From Thermoflexales bacterium (GTDB lineage: Bacteria; Chloroflexota; Anaerolineae; J036; Brachytrichaceae), in assembly GCA_025056965.1 (NCBI GenBank), contig JANWVF010000052.1, forward strand, positions 1 through 44,505: a stretch of DNA of 44,505 bases. Reading direction: 5' to 3'. Of the stretch, positions 16,675 to 24,298 are shown in pieces. Below the pieces are notes generated by a model that was not told the DNA's origin, did not search any database, and saw nothing but the letters and a program-made list of their open reading frames with translations. The stretch's first letter is position 1. Every line of letters begins with the position of its first letter. The translations under genes and the position numbers were made by a program.

Positions 16675-17379
16675 CTACGCCTGGTACAAGATGCGCCCGC
16701 AGTTAGAGCACAGCGCCAACTCCGCGCCCGTGTGAGCCTGCTGCACAAGCTGTGAGGCGGCCGTCTCACCGCACTGGCTACAAGCGCCCGACTTCAGGAG
16801 CGCGACGGCCACACCGTTGGGCTTCTTGGCGCGGATCGCCGTGTATAGCTGCAAATCTTTGGCGGGGATGCCGCGACACAGCGCCTCGCGCTGCTCCGAT
16901 AGGCCCTCGATTGCGGCTTGGAGCTTGTCACGCTCGGCGCGCAGCTGAACGCTATCTTCGGCGAAGTTGCGCTCGGCCTGCGCCAGCGACTGCCGGCAGC
17001 GCAACTCATCGGCGCGGAGCCGCTCCAGCTGCTCCATGGCTGCCAGAAGCCGGTCGTCCAGGGCGGCGCGCCTTCGCTTCAGCATGTCTAGCTCCTGCTG
17101 CACGTCCAGCATCTCCTTGGGGTTGCGGATCGCGCCGGAGTACAAGCGCTGCTCCTCTGCGGCGATCTTGTCGTCGAGCATTTGGGCATCCAATTCGATG
17201 GATTTGAGTTCGGCTGCGGCGGAGCGCAGAGCCTTCTCGAGCTTCGTCGCTTCGGCGCGCGTGTGCTCCAGCGCCGGGCTGCCGGCGAGCGACATCGCGA
17301 TTTCGCTCAGGCGTTTGCGGGCGCGGTCAATTTCAAGGTCGAGCAGTTGCAAGCGATAGAGAGCCTCAGCGCGCGACAT
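16675..17379 (-). CDS. coiled-coil zinc-ribbon protein (CdsZ-like, zf-RING_7/DUF164 family)
   Basis: A 234-residue protein. Residues 1-175 form a long charged heptad coiled coil (for example LEKALRSAAAELKSIELDAQMLDDKIAAEEQRL). The marker YSGAIRNPKEMLDVQQEL (80-97) is well conserved in this family. The C-terminus is a zinc ribbon with C200-x2-C203 and C224-x2-C227. Relatives are widespread; the chlamydial CdsZ is linked to secretion, but in free-living bacteria no firm role is known, and nucleic-acid binding is often suggested. The start codon follows a TATACT -10 box by eight bases, indicating a near-leaderless message. It is divergent from a small membrane-peptide gene. Confidence 0.88.
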   Translation of the reverse strand: MSRAEALYRLQLLDLEIDRARKRLSEIAMSLAGSPALEHTRAEATKLEKALRSAAAELKSIELDAQMLDDKIAAEEQRLYSGAIRNPKEMLDVQQELDMLKRRRAALDDRLLAAMEQLERLRADELRCRQSLAQAERNFAEDSVQLRAERDKLQAAIEGLSEQREALCRGIPAKDLQLYTAIRAKKPNGVAVALLKSGACSQCGETAASQLVQQAHTGAELALCSNCGRILYQA

Positions 17380-17387
17380 ATGCCGTC

Positions 17388-17393
17388 AGTATA
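17388..17393 (-). promoter_or_regulatory. -10 box (TATACT) for the CdsZ-like gene
   Basis: On the minus strand TATACT is followed after eight bases by the ATG at 17379, so transcription would start at or one base before the codon. No convincing -35 is visible. It lies back to back with the TATAAT box of the divergent gene, nine bases apart. Confidence 0.5.
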
Positions 17394-17402
17394 GGCGAGG
17401 TC

Positions 17403-17408
17403 TATAAT
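17403..17408 (+). promoter_or_regulatory. -10 box (TATAAT) for the 48-residue membrane peptide
   Basis: A consensus TATAAT with an expected start near 17415, giving a leader of about 19 bases that contains GAGGT (17416-17420), 13 bases before the ATG at 17434. The -35 is weak. Confidence 0.45.
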
Positions 17409-17433
17409 CTTGCGTGAGGTAACCAATCGCATT

Positions 17434-17580
17434 ATGAGACCCCCTAGCGGAGAGGGCGGGCGCGGCAGCGTAATAGACTTTGCCCTCATCTTGGTTTTGT
17501 TCTCGATCGTGCTCATCGTGATCGTCGTGCTGCTCGGTCCGGCGATCACCGACTTTCTCAGTCGGCTGGTCACCCGTTAG
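17434..17580 (+). CDS. 48-residue single-span membrane peptide, Flp-pilin-like
   Basis: A small gene with a promoter and ribosome-site candidate. The peptide has a polar glycine-rich head (MRPPSGEGGRG), then SVIDFALILVLFSIVLIVIVVLLG, then PAITDFLSRLVTR. The arrangement GSVIDF-ALI recalls the GATAIEY-GLI core of Flp/Fap type IVb pilins, in which a processed N-terminus is followed by a Glu-Tyr pair and one hydrophobic helix; here the pair is D15-F16 and the residue before the putative cleavage point is Arg rather than Gly. The hydrophobic length, clean amphipathic tail and tidy flanking signals argue for a real gene. No pilus genes (cpaF, tadA, prepilin peptidase) are near, so a stand-alone membrane peptide remains possible. 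Confidence 0.65.
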   Translation: MRPPSGEGGRGSVIDFALILVLFSIVLIVIVVLLGPAITDFLSRLVTR

Positions 17581-17655
17581 AAGCCGCGGCAAAGCAGAGC
17601 GGTGCACCCGAGCGCAACCCCCTCTGAGATGTGCGCGAGAGGCCGCAATTCCTAC

Positions 17656-17684
17656 TTGCTTCTTAGGTGAGTCGTGTTTACTAT
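17656..17684 (+). promoter_or_regulatory. comF promoter, TTGCTT-17-TACTAT, leaderless
   Basis: TTGCTT at 17656-17661 and TACTAT at 17679-17684 are separated by exactly 17 bp. The ATG at 17691 begins six bases after the -10, so the message should start at the codon itself. This is one of the clearest examples of the leaderless pattern in the window. Confidence 0.6.
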
Positions 17685-17690
17685 CGTTGT

Positions 17691-18386
17691 ATGTCGCGCA
17701 CGAACGCCTCGATGGCGATCGCGCATGCTCAGCGCGCATTCGCGTTCCTGCTCGACTTGCTCTATCCCCCATGCTGCGGCGGGTGCGACAAACATGGCGA
17801 GGGGTGGTGGTGCGCGGCATGCGACGCACAGACCCCCTGGCTAAGCGGAGACGAAAGTCGGACGATGCTCACGCTTCCGACGGGTGAATCGCTGACGGTG
17901 ATTTCGGCGGCGCAGTTCGCATCGCCCCTGCGCGAAGGCATCCATCGCTTCAAGTATGAGAGCCAACCTCAGCTCGCGGAGGCGTTCGCCGCGCGCATGC
18001 GCGCCATCTGGGATGCCGGCGACCGGTCTGCCGAAGCAGCCGATGTGATCGTTCCCGTGCCGTTGCATGCGTCCAGGCTGAGGGAGCGCGGTTTTAATCA
18101 GAGCTTGCTGCTGGCGCGTCATATCGGCGAAAGGGCAGGCATCCCGACGACGCCACAAGCGTTGCAACGCGTGCGGGCGACCCAGCAGCAAGCGCAACTA
18201 GACGCACAAGGGCGGCAGGCGAACGTGCGCGGTGCGTTCGTTGCCCGGTCGGAGCTGGTCACCGGCAAAGCGATCGCGCTGGTAGACGACGTCTTCACCA
18301 CCGGCGCGACGCTGATGGAATGCGCCAGCGTCTTGTATCAATCCGGCGCGCGCCGGGTCATCGCGCTCACACTCGCCCGCGCATGA
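17691..18386 (+). CDS. comF: ComF family phosphoribosyltransferase-like protein
   Basis: A 231-residue protein. The N-terminal double zinc ribbon has C28, C29, C32 (PPCCGGC) and C41, C44 (CAAC). The C-terminal type I PRTase fold shows VIVPVPLHASRLRERGFNQSLLLA, QQAQLDAQGRQANVRGAF, and the PRPP-binding loop ALVDDVFTTGATL with D199-D200. ComF proteins aid DNA uptake and single-strand processing in competent bacteria, and many act outside classical competence systems. An earlier in-frame GTG exists (17667), but it lies upstream of the -10 box, so the ATG at 17691 is preferred. No other competence gene adjoins it. Confidence 0.9.
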   Translation: MSRTNASMAIAHAQRAFAFLLDLLYPPCCGGCDKHGEGWWCAACDAQTPWLSGDESRTMLTLPTGESLTVISAAQFASPLREGIHRFKYESQPQLAEAFAARMRAIWDAGDRSAEAADVIVPVPLHASRLRERGFNQSLLLARHIGERAGIPTTPQALQRVRATQQQAQLDAQGRQANVRGAFVARSELVTGKAIALVDDVFTTGATLMECASVLYQSGARRVIALTLARA

Positions 18387-18410
18387 CGGACGCCATGACC
18401 GTTTCGACGA

Positions 18411-18425
18411 GCATTCGACGAATGC
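18411..18425. promoter_or_regulatory. 15-bp palindrome upstream of hpf
   Basis: GCATTCG-A-CGAATGC, a perfect 7+1+7 dyad lying between comF and hpf, 29 bases before the hpf ATG. The single-base centre makes an RNA hairpin unlikely and suggests an operator-like protein site, or chance. Confidence 0.35.
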
Positions 18426-18454
18426 GATGACTTGAATCCATTGGAGGAAGCGCA

Positions 18455-19027
18455 ATGCAAGTTTTAGTCCAAGGTCACAACATGAACATCAGCCAACGCC
18501 TCGATAAGTACGTCCGCAACAAAGCCGAGCGGCTACAACGCTATCTGCCCGGCGTAGAGGACGTGCGCGTGGAGTTCACGAGGCAGAGCACCAAGAGCGA
18601 CGTGCCGAAGTCGGCCGAGTTGACCGTGCGACGGCGCGGCACGCTGCTGCGCGTGGAAGAGGAAGACCCCGATCCATTCAAGGCCTTTGATTTGGCGATG
18701 GAGAAGATGTATCAGCGCATCGCGCGTTACAAAGGCCGACGCATTGATCGCAAGCGCAGCGGCGCGGCGGCGCTGGCGGCCGAGGACGAAGAGCTGCTGA
18801 CGGCCGAGGCGCTGCCGATCGAGGAGGCTCCGCCGGCCGCGCCACCGCCCAAACTGGTGCGCATCAAGAGCTTTCAGATCGTGCCGATGAGCGTGGAGGA
18901 GGCGATCGAGCAGATGGAGCTGCTCGGCCATGATTTCTTCGTCTTCGTGCACGCCGACGACGGCCGAGTTAAGGTGGTCTATCGCCGCAAGGACGGGGAC
19001 TACGGCTTGCTACAACCCGAGAAGTAG
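18455..19027 (+). CDS. hpf: ribosome hibernation promoting factor, long form
   Basis: A 190-residue long-form HPF. The N-terminal S30AE/RaiA domain (about 1-105) begins MQVLVQGHNMNISQRLDKYVRNKAERLQRYL and contains VEFTRQ, ELTV and the basic helix YQRIARYKGR. An acidic/proline linker (about 106-133) leads to the C-terminal dimerisation domain (134-190) with IVRIKSFQ-type start (LVRIKSFQIVPMSVEEAIEQMELLGHDFFVF) and the end VVYRRKDGDYGLL. Long HPF inactivates ribosomes by pairing them as 100S dimers in stationary phase or stress. A GGAGGA Shine-Dalgarno precedes the ATG by about nine bases; a palindrome lies further upstream. Confidence 0.95.
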   Translation: MQVLVQGHNMNISQRLDKYVRNKAERLQRYLPGVEDVRVEFTRQSTKSDVPKSAELTVRRRGTLLRVEEEDPDPFKAFDLAMEKMYQRIARYKGRRIDRKRSGAAALAAEDEELLTAEALPIEEAPPAAPPPKLVRIKSFQIVPMSVEEAIEQMELLGHDFFVFVHADDGRVKVVYRRKDGDYGLLQPEK

Positions 19028-19051
19028 CCCCGCGCTACCTTGTTGCACGCC

Positions 19052-19090
19052 TAGTTCGTTCAACTAGCCGGCTCAACTAGCTCGCTCAAC
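19052..19090. repeat. three tandem 13-bp repeats, consensus TAGCYSGCTCAAC
   Basis: The units are TAGTTCGTTCAAC (19052-19064), TAGCCGGCTCAAC (19065-19077) and TAGCTCGCTCAAC (19078-19090). They sit in the 143-bp gap downstream of hpf and the convergent J-domain gene. TAGCCGGCTCAACTAG also gives a partly self-complementary CTAG-rich sequence. Each unit holds a stop codon in one frame, so it is non-coding. Function unknown. Confidence 0.7.
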
Positions 19091-19170
19091 GACCATCTAC
19101 GAGCATCTACCGCGGGCGGACAGCGCAGCAATCGGCATTGGCAGTCGCGCGAACGGGTCGTGAGCAGCCC

Positions 19171-19686
19171 CTACAGGTTCTCCTGGATGCTGCGGATCTG
19201 TTCTGCCGTGCGCTGTTGAATTTCGCGGATCTGTTGCGCTGTCTTATCCTGGATTTCTTTCACCTGCTGCGCCGCGCGCTCCTGGATGTCGCGAATCTGC
19301 TGGGCTGAGCGTTCTTGCACGGCCTGAATCTGTTGGAGCGACTTCTCCTGCAGCTCGCGAATGCGCTGGGCGGCGCGCTCGAAGCGTTCGCGCAAGCGCG
19401 CATCGGCGAGGGCAGCCTGCGTAGGCATCGCCGGATGAACATAGCCGTTCGCATGCCCATTCCGCCGGAACGGACGGCGGCGGTCATACTCGGCGCGCTT
19501 ATCAGGGTCCGACAACACCTCGTAGGCTTCGTTCAACGCTTGCATGCGACGAGTCGCATCGGGGGATGCGTTGCGATCGGGATGATATTTGGCAGCGAGC
19601 GCCTTGTAAGCTGCGGCGATCACGGCGCTCTCCGCCGCTTCATCCACCTGCATGATGGCGTAGTAGTCCTTGTCGGATGCACTCAT
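19171..19686 (-). CDS. J-domain protein with C-terminal 11-residue-repeat coiled coil
   Basis: A 171-residue protein. Residues 5-70 are a complete J-domain: DYYAIMQVDEAA, helix II, the H35-P36-D37 motif that stimulates Hsp70 ATPase, and LNEAYEVLSDPDKRAEYDRR. A short linker (71-95) leads to a regular helical rod. From residue 113 there are five consecutive 11-residue units of pattern Q-E-x-S/A/T-A-Q-Q-I-x-x-I (113-123, 124-134, 135-145, 146-156, 157-167), with a degenerate sixth before them. No G/F region, zinc fingers or substrate-binding domain of canonical DnaJ is present. The rod probably oligomerises or targets the J-domain to a partner; this is inferred. The gene is convergent with hpf and divergent from the pyrophosphatase. 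Confidence 0.88.
   Translation of the reverse strand: MSASDKDYYAIMQVDEAAESAVIAAAYKALAAKYHPDRNASPDATRRMQALNEAYEVLSDPDKRAEYDRRRPFRRNGHANGYVHPAMPTQAALADARLRERFERAAQRIRELQEKSLQQIQAVQERSAQQIRDIQERAAQQVKEIQDKTAQQIREIQQRTAEQIRSIQENL
19186..19350 (-). repeat. five in-frame 33-bp repeats encoding the 11-residue rod
   Basis: The DNA encoding residues 113-167 of the J-domain protein repeats with a 33-bp period, each unit carrying a TGTTGCGC/ATCTGCTG-like core as seen on the plus strand. Copies differ mostly at the two solute-facing codons, suggesting expansion by duplication followed by divergence. Copy number could vary between strains. Confidence 0.75.
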
Positions 19687-19850
19687 AAATTCGGCTCACT
19701 GATGCGCAGATGCAGTATCGAGGTAGCGAAGTGTAGAGAGGGCATCTTGCCATAGGCACTTTCAATCGTTGACGCGCCTACCTGCTCCCGGCTCGCTAGG
19801 CATCTCCTCTCTTGAAATGCACACTTTTAATTCTACGCCAACGGAACGGG

Positions 19851-19856
19851 TAGAAT
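19851..19856 (+). promoter_or_regulatory. candidate -10 box (TAGAAT) for the pyrophosphatase
   Basis: TAGAAT lies 53 bases before the ATG at 19910 in an AT-richer part of the 223-bp divergent gap. No strong -35 is seen. An AAGGAG ribosome-binding sequence lies about 13 bases before the ATG. The rest of the gap (19687-19850) shows no gene. Confidence 0.35.
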
Positions 19857-19909
19857 GAGCGTACATTGACGACCGTCAACACCAACTGAGCGAAGGAGTC
19901 CCTCGAACG

Positions 19910-21997
19910 ATGTCTTTGTCCTCCTCTGCGATCGCGATCCTGCTACCTATCGTTATGAGCCTCATCGGCTTAGCTTACGTGGCCGTCACCGCGCGGGCAA
20001 TCTTGAACAGCGATGCCGGCAACGAAACGATGCAGCAGATCAGCCAGGCGATCCGTGAAGGGGCGCAGGCCTTTCTCTCACAGCAGTACCGTGTGCTGGT
20101 GATCTTTGCAGCCGTGGTGGCGGTTGCCATCGCCGTGTTCATCCGATGGCAGACGGCCGTGTGCTTCATCATCGGCGCGTTTACCTCAGGGCTGACCGGC
20201 TTCATCGGCATGAGCATCGCCACGCGCGCCAACACACGCACCACCGCCGCCGCGATGAAATCACTGGACGCCGGCCTGCGGGTGGCCTTCCGCAGCGGCA
20301 GCGTCATGGGCATGAGCGTCGTGAGCATCGGTCTGCTCGGCGTATCGGCGCTGTTCGTCCTGTTCGGCATGAACCAACTGGCGATTGACGCGATCACCGG
20401 CTTCTCGTTCGGCGCGTCGTCCATCGCCTTGTTTGCCCGCGTCGGCGGCGGCATCTACACCAAAGCGGCCGACGTCGGCGCCGACTTGGTTGGCAAGGTC
20501 GAGGCTGGCATCCCTGAAGACGACCCGCGCAACCCGGCGGTGATCGCAGACAACGTGGGCGATAACGTCGGCGACGTGGCCGGCATGGGCGCGGACTTGT
20601 ATGAGTCGTATGTCGGCTCGATCGTGGCAGCGTCGGCGGTAGCCATCGTCGGATCGTCGCGCGGCGAACTGAGCGAGGCAACGGTGCTGCTGCCCTTTGC
20701 CATCGCCGCAGTGGGCATCCTCGCCGCGCTCATCGGCTCATTCCTAGTGCGCACGCGCGAGAATGCCTCCCAAGAAGATCTGCTGCGCACGCTGCGCACT
20801 GCCGTGTGGACGGCATCCGGCTTGGTCGTGCCCGGCATCGCGCTGCTCATCCTGTTGGACGGCACGATCGGCTGGCCGATCTTTCTGGCGATCCTGCTCG
20901 GCCTGGCGGCCGGATTACTAATCGCATACTTTACCGAGTACTACACCAGCTACACCGAGAAGCCGACCCAGGGCATCGCCCAAGCCGCGCGCACCGGAGT
21001 CGCCACGCTCGTTATTGAGGGATTGGCTGTCGGCATGCGCTCAACGCTCGCGCCGGTTGCCATCGTCATGATCGCAGTGATCGGCGCCTACGTGCTCGGC
21101 TTTAACAACAACGTCGGCGGCAAGCTCGGCGGCCCGGACGGCGGGCTGTATGCCGTCTCGCTGGCCGCCGTCGGCATGCTGAGCACGCTGGGCATTACCC
21201 TAGCGACGGACGCCTATGGGCCGGTAGCCGATAACGCCGGAGGCATCGCCGAAATGTCGCACCTGCCCAAAGAAGTGCGCGCGCGCACCGATGCGCTGGA
21301 CTCGCTGGGCAACACGACTGCGGCCACGGGTAAGGGCTTCGCCATCGGCTCGGCCGTGCTGACGGCGCTTGGCCTGATCGCGGCCTACGCTCAGACCAGC
21401 GGCCTGCAAGCAGCGCAGCTGACGCTGCTCGACCCTCGGCTGCTAGGCGCGCTGCTGTTCGGTGCGATGCTGCCCTTCCTGTTTAGTGCGATCACCATGA
21501 CGGCCGTAGGCCGCGCAGCGATGCAGATCGTTGAGGAGGTGCGCCGACAATTCAGGGAAATCGCCGGATTGAAGGAAGGCGCCGCCGGTGCGCGCGCGGA
21601 CTACGCGCGGTGCGTCGCCATCAGCACGCGCTCGGCGCTGCGCGAGATGGTGCTGCCGGGGGTGCTCGCCGTCGCCGCGCCGATCGCCATTGGCATCTTG
21701 CTCGGTCCGGCGGCGCTGGCCGGCCTGCTGGTGGGCGCGACGGCATCCGGCTTCGTGCTGGCCATCATGATGGCTAACTCCGGTGGCGCGTGGGACAACG
21801 CCAAGAAGTTCATTGAGACGGGCGAGCTAGGCGGCAAAGGCTCCGACAACCACAAAGCTGCCGTCGTCGGCGACACGGTCGGCGACCCCTTCAAGGACAC
21901 CTCCGGCCCGTCGCTCAACATCTTGATCAAGCTGATGAGCGTGGTCTCGCTGGTCTTTGCGCCGTTGTTCGTGCAAATCGGCGGGCTGATCCGCTGA
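19910..21997 (+). CDS. hppA: membrane-bound ion-pumping pyrophosphatase, K+-dependent type
   Basis: A 695-residue polytopic protein of normal length with about 16 spans. The PPi-binding block ADVGADLVGKVEAGIPEDDPRNP-AVIADNVGDNVGDVAGMGADLYESY starts near residue 187 and holds the metal-binding aspartates; a second block (SGGAWDNAKKFIE...DNHKAAVVGDTVGDPFKDTSGPSLNILIKL) closes the site. It hydrolyses pyrophosphate and moves H+ or Na+ across the membrane. In NTTAATGKG (from 468) A471 and G474 occupy the positions that are Lys and Thr in K+-independent enzymes, so the K+-dependent class is indicated. H+ versus Na+ preference cannot be settled by eye. Single gene, likely housekeeping energy conservation. 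Confidence 0.95.
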   Translation: MSLSSSAIAILLPIVMSLIGLAYVAVTARAILNSDAGNETMQQISQAIREGAQAFLSQQYRVLVIFAAVVAVAIAVFIRWQTAVCFIIGAFTSGLTGFIGMSIATRANTRTTAAAMKSLDAGLRVAFRSGSVMGMSVVSIGLLGVSALFVLFGMNQLAIDAITGFSFGASSIALFARVGGGIYTKAADVGADLVGKVEAGIPEDDPRNPAVIADNVGDNVGDVAGMGADLYESYVGSIVAASAVAIVGSSRGELSEATVLLPFAIAAVGILAALIGSFLVRTRENASQEDLLRTLRTAVWTASGLVVPGIALLILLDGTIGWPIFLAILLGLAAGLLIAYFTEYYTSYTEKPTQGIAQAARTGVATLVIEGLAVGMRSTLAPVAIVMIAVIGAYVLGFNNNVGGKLGGPDGGLYAVSLAAVGMLSTLGITLATDAYGPVADNAGGIAEMSHLPKEVRARTDALDSLGNTTAATGKGFAIGSAVLTALGLIAAYAQTSGLQAAQLTLLDPRLLGALLFGAMLPFLFSAITMTAVGRAAMQIVEEVRRQFREIAGLKEGAAGARADYARCVAISTRSALREMVLPGVLAVAAPIAIGILLGPAALAGLLVGATASGFVLAIMMANSGGAWDNAKKFIETGELGGKGSDNHKAAVVGDTVGDPFKDTSGPSLNILIKLMSVVSLVFAPLFVQIGGLIR

Positions 21998-22004
21998 TCG
22001 GCTG

Positions 22005-22811
22005 CTATACGCCGCTGAAGGCCAAGTGGCCGCCGTCCACCGGGATGACGATGCCGGTGATGAAGCGCGCGGCGTCCGAGGCGAGGAAGACCGTCGCACC
22101 GCCGAGTTCCTCCGGTTGGCCGAAGCGCCCCATCGGCGTATGAGCAATGATGGCCTGGCCGCGCGCGGTGAGCCGTTCACCATCCGGCTCGACCAGCAGG
22201 GCGCGGTTGATCTCGGTGAGGAAGAAGCCGGGCGCGATCGCATTCACCCGGATGTTGGGCGAATACTGTTGCGCCATGTGCACGGCCATCCACTGGGTGA
22301 AGTTGAGCAGGGCAGCCTTGGATGCCGAATACGCCACATTGCGCGTGACCGGCCGGAACGATGACATCGAGGCAAGGTTGATGATCGCGCCGCCACCGCG
22401 CGCGACGAATTGGCGCGCCACGAGCAGCGAGGGGATGACCGTGCCCATCCAATTCACGTCCATCACCTTGCGCATCGCTTCCAGCGATAGCTCAAACAAC
22501 GACCGATCGGGCGAGGTCATGGCTTCGGGCAGGATCGTCCCGGCTGCGTTGACCAGGATATGCACGTCGCCGACGTTGGCGAGGGCCGCACCAAAAGAAT
22601 CGGGATCAGTCACATCGGCCTGCGCCCAGCCGGCCAAGCCGCCGCGCGCTTGAATGTGCTGCGCAGCGCGTTCGACCTTCTCACGCGTGCGCCCAAGCAA
22701 GACCACGCGCGCGCCGTGATCGGCCAGCGCTTGCGCCATTGCGCTGCCCAGCACGCCGCCGCCTCCGGTCACCAGAGCGGTCTTACCGGTCAGATCGAAC
22801 CAATTTTGCAT
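22005..22811 (-). CDS. SDR oxidoreductase, D-mannonate oxidoreductase/gluconate dehydrogenase-like
   Basis: A 268-residue SDR. The cofactor motif is TGGGGVLGSAMA, a form found in SDR-type D-mannonate (fructuronate) oxidoreductases and 2-keto-gluconate reductases. It also has NAAG, catalytic S in LASMSS, YSASK, and the closing FITGIVIPVDGGHLAFSGV. The ATG at 22811 has an excellent AGGAGGA Shine-Dalgarno and overlaps the 3' end of the kinase gene by 29 bp. Together with the FGGY kinase and a second SDR upstream it forms a reverse-strand operon for sugar-acid or polyol use. The substrate assignment is a family-level inference. It ends eight bases from the convergent pyrophosphatase. Confidence 0.85.
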   Translation of the reverse strand: MQNWFDLTGKTALVTGGGGVLGSAMAQALADHGARVVLLGRTREKVERAAQHIQARGGLAGWAQADVTDPDSFGAALANVGDVHILVNAAGTILPEAMTSPDRSLFELSLEAMRKVMDVNWMGTVIPSLLVARQFVARGGGAIINLASMSSFRPVTRNVAYSASKAALLNFTQWMAVHMAQQYSPNIRVNAIAPGFFLTEINRALLVEPDGERLTARGQAIIAHTPMGRFGQPEELGGATVFLASDAARFITGIVIPVDGGHLAFSGV

Positions 22812-24273
22812 AGAGATCCTCCTGTCGCGCCATAGCAGCGCGGTAAATCGCGCGCCGTTCCCCGTCGGGGAAGTGGACGACTTCAAAATCGGGATTCGAG
22901 GGCTGTAGACGAGGATCGGCTTCCCACTGCATCGGCGGCACGAGCATGAGCAGCGCCACGCCCTTGCTCGTCGCCTCGGGTTCGGCGGTCATGCGCAGCG
23001 GCAGGCCGGTGACGTCGGCGATGATCTGTCGCCAAGTAGGCGAAGCCTGCAGCGCGCCTCCGCTGCCGATCAAAGCGGCATCTGCGCCTGCCGCACTCGA
23101 CGCACGCAGCGCGTCGCAGATGTGCGCCAAGCGGTAGGCGATGCCTTCTAGCAACGCCCGCGTGATCTCGAACGGATCGGTATCCAGCGAAAGGCCGTGC
23201 AGCGTTCCGCGAATGTCCTCGGCATAGCCTGGGCTGCGCTCGCCGGCCAAGGTCGGCAGCGCTGTTAGGCCGTGACCATCGGGCATGATGGCCGCGATGC
23301 GGGTCTCGATTTCATCCTCGTCGGGCAAGCGCAGCACACGCCGCGCCCAGGCGAAGACGTTGCCGCCCTCGGTCGTCGCCCCGCCGATCAGCTCATGAGC
23401 GTGATCTACGCGATAGGCCCACAACGACGGCGGCAGACAGTAGGGCTCGCCGGGCTCGCAGCGGCGCACCACGCGCATCGCCGCCGTTGAGCCGATCGTT
23501 ACGGCGACGCGCGACGGGTTCACGCATCCGCTGCCGACGTTAGCGGCGGCGCCGTCGCCGATGGGCGGATGGCTGCGCGCCGCGGCGAACTTCGGCCAGC
23601 GCGCTGCCCATTCCGGGCGCAAGCCCTCTAGCCGATCGTCGTCCTGCGCAATCGGCGGCAATTGCGCGCGCGCGATACCCAGCGCGTCGAGCCAGGCCTC
23701 ATCCCAGTCCGAGGCCCGGCGATTCAGCAGCCCTGTCCACGAGGCGACCGAGATGCCGGCTTGCACGCGGCCGAACAAGCGCCAGCGCACGAAGTCGCTG
23801 AGCGAGGCAAACCAGCGCGTCGTCCGAAAGACCTGCGGCTGCGTCCGCGCGATCCAGGCGATTTTGGCCGGCAGGTAGTTGGCACGGATGCGGCAGCCGG
23901 TGCGCTGCAAAACGGCCATCTCATCGTGCTTGGCGCGCAGGCCACGCGCGTCCTCGGCGCAGCGCGTGTCAGCATAGGTATAAACCGGCGTGAGCGGCGC
24001 ACCGCGCTCGTCCAAACACACCAACGATGACGCATAAGCGCTGATCCCGACGTCGGTGACCGGCGGGGTGGCGTCCGAGAGTTTGGCATGCAGCGCGTCG
24101 AGCACGGCGACGACGCGCTCGAACGCGGCGCATGGATCGTCCTCGCAGCGGCCGTCCTCGGCGATGGCGAAGTTCACCGGCACGCGCGCCCAAGCGTGGG
24201 GCACAGGGCGCGCTTGCTCGTCGTAGAGCGATGCGCGCGTGGATGAGCTGCCCAGGTCCAGGACGAGGATCAT
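22783..24273 (-). CDS. FGGY-family carbohydrate kinase (gluconokinase/xylulokinase-like)
   Basis: A 496-residue sugar kinase. The N-terminal phosphate-binding strand MILVLDLGSSSTRASLYD, the middle ATIGSTAAMR phosphate motif (VAVTIGSTAAMRVV), ERSPGYAEDIRGTLHGLSL and the C-terminal IGSGGALQASPTWRQIIADVTGLPLRM..EATSKGVALL (FGGY signature 2 region) are clear. ERxPGY-x-x-x-xRG with LHGLSL is most like gluconate kinases, but xylulose or another polyol is possible. The reading frame remains open 140 codons upstream, but that segment is serine/arginine-rich shadow of the SDR gene. It starts 26 bases after the upstream SDR stop and overlaps the downstream SDR, so all three should be co-transcribed. 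Confidence 0.88.
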   Translation of the reverse strand: MILVLDLGSSSTRASLYDEQARPVPHAWARVPVNFAIAEDGRCEDDPCAAFERVVAVLDALHAKLSDATPPVTDVGISAYASSLVCLDERGAPLTPVYTYADTRCAEDARGLRAKHDEMAVLQRTGCRIRANYLPAKIAWIARTQPQVFRTTRWFASLSDFVRWRLFGRVQAGISVASWTGLLNRRASDWDEAWLDALGIARAQLPPIAQDDDRLEGLRPEWAARWPKFAAARSHPPIGDGAAANVGSGCVNPSRVAVTIGSTAAMRVVRRCEPGEPYCLPPSLWAYRVDHAHELIGGATTEGGNVFAWARRVLRLPDEDEIETRIAAIMPDGHGLTALPTLAGERSPGYAEDIRGTLHGLSLDTDPFEITRALLEGIAYRLAHICDALRASSAAGADAALIGSGGALQASPTWRQIIADVTGLPLRMTAEPEATSKGVALLMLVPPMQWEADPRLQPSNPDFEVVHFPDGERRAIYRAAMARQEDLYAKLVRSDR

Positions 24274-24298
24274 GCGCTGCCGCCGAAAGCGGACGGGG

